Origin: Bacteroidota bacterium
GTDB lineage: Bacteria; Bacteroidota; Bacteroidia; Bacteroidales; WCHB1-69
Assembly (NCBI GenBank): GCA_022708105.1
Contig: JAKIZI010000006.1
Location: 1-64,000 of the forward strand
Direction of reading: 5' to 3'
Length of the DNA: 64,000 nt
Position numbers and translations under genes: made by a program. The notes under the pieces were generated by a model that was given only the letters and a program-made list of their open reading frames with translations, was not told the origin of the DNA and did no database searches. This document shows, in pieces, positions 62,190 through 64,000 of the stretch (the stretch's first letter is position 1; each line of letters starts with the position of its first letter).

Positions 62190-63335
62190 CTAATATAAGA
62201 AACTAAGCAGAATACCTGCAGCAACTGCACTTCCAATAACTCCAGCCACATTGGGTCCCATGGCATGCATCAGCAGGTAATTCGTTTTGTCATATTTTAA
62301 TCCTTCGACTTGAGAAACACGAGCTGAATCGGGCACTGCAGATACTCCTGAATTCCCGATGAGCGGATTAATTTTATTCCCGGGTTTCAAAAATAGGTTA
62401 AATATTTTCACAAAGAAAACACCTGCAGCAGTAGCAAAAACAAAAGAAGCTGCTCCAAGTCCGAAAATAAGAACAGATTCAACGCGTAAGAAAGTATTGG
62501 CTTGCGTTGAACAACCCACGGTCAAACCGATCAGGATGGTTACAATATCAATAAGCGGACCACCGGCGGTATTGGCCAAACGTTTGGTAACTGTACTTTC
62601 TTTCAAAAGGTTTCCAAAAAAAAGCATCCCAAGCAAGGGCAAACCGGAAGGCACCAAGAAAGCGGTCAATAAAATACATAGAATTGGAAATAATATTTTT
62701 TCTTTTTGAGTAATAGCTCGTGGGGGACGCATTCGAATAACTCTTTCTTTTTTAGTAGTCAATAGTCTCATAATAGGAGGCTGAATAACCGGAACTAACG
62801 CCATATATGAATAGGCAGAAATGGCAATGGCTCCCATCATGCTGGGCGCAAGTTTCGAAGATAAGAAAATGGCAGTAGGTCCGTCAGCACCACCGATAAT
62901 ACCGATTGCTCCGGCTTCCATTGGGGTAAATCCAATAAGAAGTGCAATGATATAAGCGGCAAAAATCCCGAATTGAGCTGCTGCTCCAATCAAAATCAAC
63001 TTAGGATTAGAAATCAGGGCCGAAAAGTCTGTCATAGCGCCAATTCCTAAAAATATCAAAGGAGGATAAACTCCTTGAATAACTCCAAAATAGAGGTAAT
63101 TAAGTACAGAACCTTGTTCATATACGCCAATCTGTAATCCGTCAACAAAAGGGATATTTCCCACAATAATTCCAAATCCGATTGGAATCAATAGCATCGG
63201 TTCATATTCTTTCACAATAGCCAAAGTGATAAATATTAAACCTATAACAATCAGAATAACATTCCCAAGTTCAGCATTCGCAAAACCCGTATAATTAAGG
63301 AATTCTAAAAGTCCGTTTTTAAAAAAATCTAACAT
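62190..63335 (-). CDS. Sodium ion-translocating decarboxylase, beta subunit (OadB/GcdB/MmdB family)
   Basis: A 381-residue integral membrane subunit with about ten hydrophobic segments that couples biotin decarboxylation to Na+ export. Family landmarks are FLGIGAMTDFSALISNPKLILIGAAAQFGIF, GAIGIIGGADGPTAIFLSSKLAP, the polar GNSGVSAVPDSARV segment and MHAMGPNVAGVIGSAVAAG near the C-terminus. It is last in an operon behind the biotin carrier and an OadG-like gene. The substrate (methylmalonyl-CoA, glutaconyl-CoA or oxaloacetate) depends on the alpha subunit outside the window; methylmalonyl-CoA is commonest in Bacteroidales. Confidence 0.95.
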   Translation of the reverse strand: MLDFFKNGLLEFLNYTGFANAELGNVILIVIGLIFITLAIVKEYEPMLLIPIGFGIIVGNIPFVDGLQIGVYEQGSVLNYLYFGVIQGVYPPLIFLGIGAMTDFSALISNPKLILIGAAAQFGIFAAYIIALLIGFTPMEAGAIGIIGGADGPTAIFLSSKLAPSMMGAIAISAYSYMALVPVIQPPIMRLLTTKKERVIRMRPPRAITQKEKILFPILCILLTAFLVPSGLPLLGMLFFGNLLKESTVTKRLANTAGGPLIDIVTILIGLTVGCSTQANTFLRVESVLIFGLGAASFVFATAAGVFFVKIFNLFLKPGNKINPLIGNSGVSAVPDSARVSQVEGLKYDKTNYLLMHAMGPNVAGVIGSAVAAGILLSFLY

Positions 63336-63365
63336 GTTTTTGTAAATTTAAAAAGTTATACAAGA

Positions 63366-63818
63366 TTATCCGATAATCACCAGCACATCCCCTTCCATAA
63401 CGGAATCATTACGCTGAACGCGAACTTCTTTCACTACGCCTTCCTTATCGGCATCAATATTGTTTTCCATTTTCATAGCTTCAAGTAAAACAACATGTTG
63501 TCCCGCTTTCACTTGATCTCCAACTTTGACGAATACATCCAACACTACTCCCGGAAGGGGCGATTTAATGACACTTCCTCCTGTCGGAGCTGCTTGTGCC
63601 TGAGGAATATGAGCCATTACCGGAGTTGGTTTTGGCGTCATAGGTTGAACCACTTTTGCAGCCGGTTTAGGTTGCGTTTTCGCTATAGGAGGAAGTTCCA
63701 TTTCCAATTCAACCGTATAAGGAGTTCCGTTTACTTCAACCTCAACACTATTTTCTTCTATATCGGCAATATCTACCGAATATTTATTTCCATTGATAAC
63801 AAATTTGTAATTTTTCAT
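63366..63818 (-). CDS. Biotin carrier subunit of the Na+-translocating decarboxylase
   Basis: A 150-residue protein with a small beta N-terminal segment, an Ala/Pro/Lys-rich flexible linker (about 42-80) and a C-terminal biotinyl domain (about 82-150). The biotinylated Lys is Lys116 in EAMKMEN. It carries CO2 from the cytoplasmic carboxyltransferase to the membrane beta subunit, encoded 30 bases downstream. Confidence 0.95.
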   Translation of the reverse strand: MKNYKFVINGNKYSVDIADIEENSVEVEVNGTPYTVELEMELPPIAKTQPKPAAKVVQPMTPKPTPVMAHIPQAQAAPTGGSVIKSPLPGVVLDVFVKVGDQVKAGQHVVLLEAMKMENNIDADKEGVVKEVRVQRNDSVMEGDVLVIIG

Positions 63819-63862
63819 ATATGATTTTATAATTATAATGATTAATATCTTAAGTAAATATC

Positions 63863-64000
63863 TTATTTTTTACGATATACTCTTTTCATGATCAAATGCT
63901 TTTGTGACCATGGGGAATAACGAATAACAGGAGGTTCTATCGTAATAACTTCACTCTCTTCATCATGACTACTATTTAAATAGAGATGAACTGCCAAACT
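63863..64000 (-). CDS. Partial OadG-family small membrane subunit (C-terminal 45 residues)
   Basis: The frame is open from the window edge to a TAA at 63863 and ends AVHLYLNSSHDEESEVITIE, then PPVIRYSPWSQKHLI and a basic tail. The HDEES and YSPWS patterns are typical of the C-terminus of OadG-like gamma/delta subunits in Bacteroidota decarboxylase operons; the N-terminal membrane helix lies outside. The position just before the biotin carrier gene agrees. Confidence 0.8.
   Translation of the reverse strand, partial: SLAVHLYLNSSHDEESEVITIEPPVIRYSPWSQKHLIMKRVYRKK

Overview
The window is a 64 kb stretch of an AT-rich chromosome from a member of the Bacteroidota, most likely an anaerobic or microaerophilic Bacteroidales. 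The evidence: two secreted proteins end in type IX secretion (T9SS) sorting domains, transcription units are preceded by the Bacteroidota promoter element TAnnTTTG, starts lack clear Shine-Dalgarno sequences, and families typical of the group are present (NQR subunits, a sodium-pumping decarboxylase, an A-type flavoprotein, and MSYQAV-type surface proteins). No phage, intact insertion sequence, CRISPR array or rRNA was seen.

Layout. 0-6 kb: a partial surface protein, RNase R and a HAD phosphatase on the minus strand, then htpG. 6-15 kb: a large T9SS cargo protein, a methyltransferase-HAD-FG-GAP operon, then folD-tadA-barrel protein. 15.3-20 kb: rpmD-rplO-secY-map cut out of the usual spc ribosomal operon, then a 52-residue small protein and folC. 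20-29 kb: a surface protein, rng-murF, a 29-residue bS22-like ribosomal protein, HU, grpE-dnaJ and lpdA. 29-40 kb: a TonB-like protein, a two-gene outer-membrane module with a helix-hairpin-helix domain, a C69 dipeptidase, and a ctp protease-dnaG-cysS operon. 40-51 kb: envelope acyl- and glycosyltransferases, an orphan STAS protein, recA, nqrAB without nqrCDEF, rlmI-UDP-glucuronate decarboxylase, and lpxH-era. 51-58 kb: a five-gene partner-switching and transport operon. 58-64 kb: rplY, hisS, a flavodiiron protein, initiator tRNA, and the end of a biotin-dependent sodium-pumping decarboxylase operon.

The most unusual locus is the operon read from 58.1 down to 51.1 kb. In transcription order it encodes an NMT1/SsuA-like periplasmic binding protein, a Cache-HAMP-SpoIIE phosphatase that carries its own RsbW-type kinase domain, a STAS phospho-switch protein, a lipoprotein-permease with four binding-protein lobes in the order II-I-II-I, and a GlnQ-type ABC ATPase with an extra C-terminal domain resembling a degenerate RsbW kinase. 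No sigma factor is encoded there. My inference is that the STAS protein, whose phosphorylation depends on an extracytoplasmic ligand, gates the transporter by binding the pseudo-kinase domain, instead of controlling transcription.

Other points to follow: a shared inverted repeat plus -24/-12 (sigma-54-like) element upstream of both htpG and grpE; a dispersed intergenic repeat (two copies and one partial), one copy sitting exactly where nqrC should begin; and very tight convergent gene pairs without visible terminators. All identities come from reading the sequence and from family knowledge; no searches were run.
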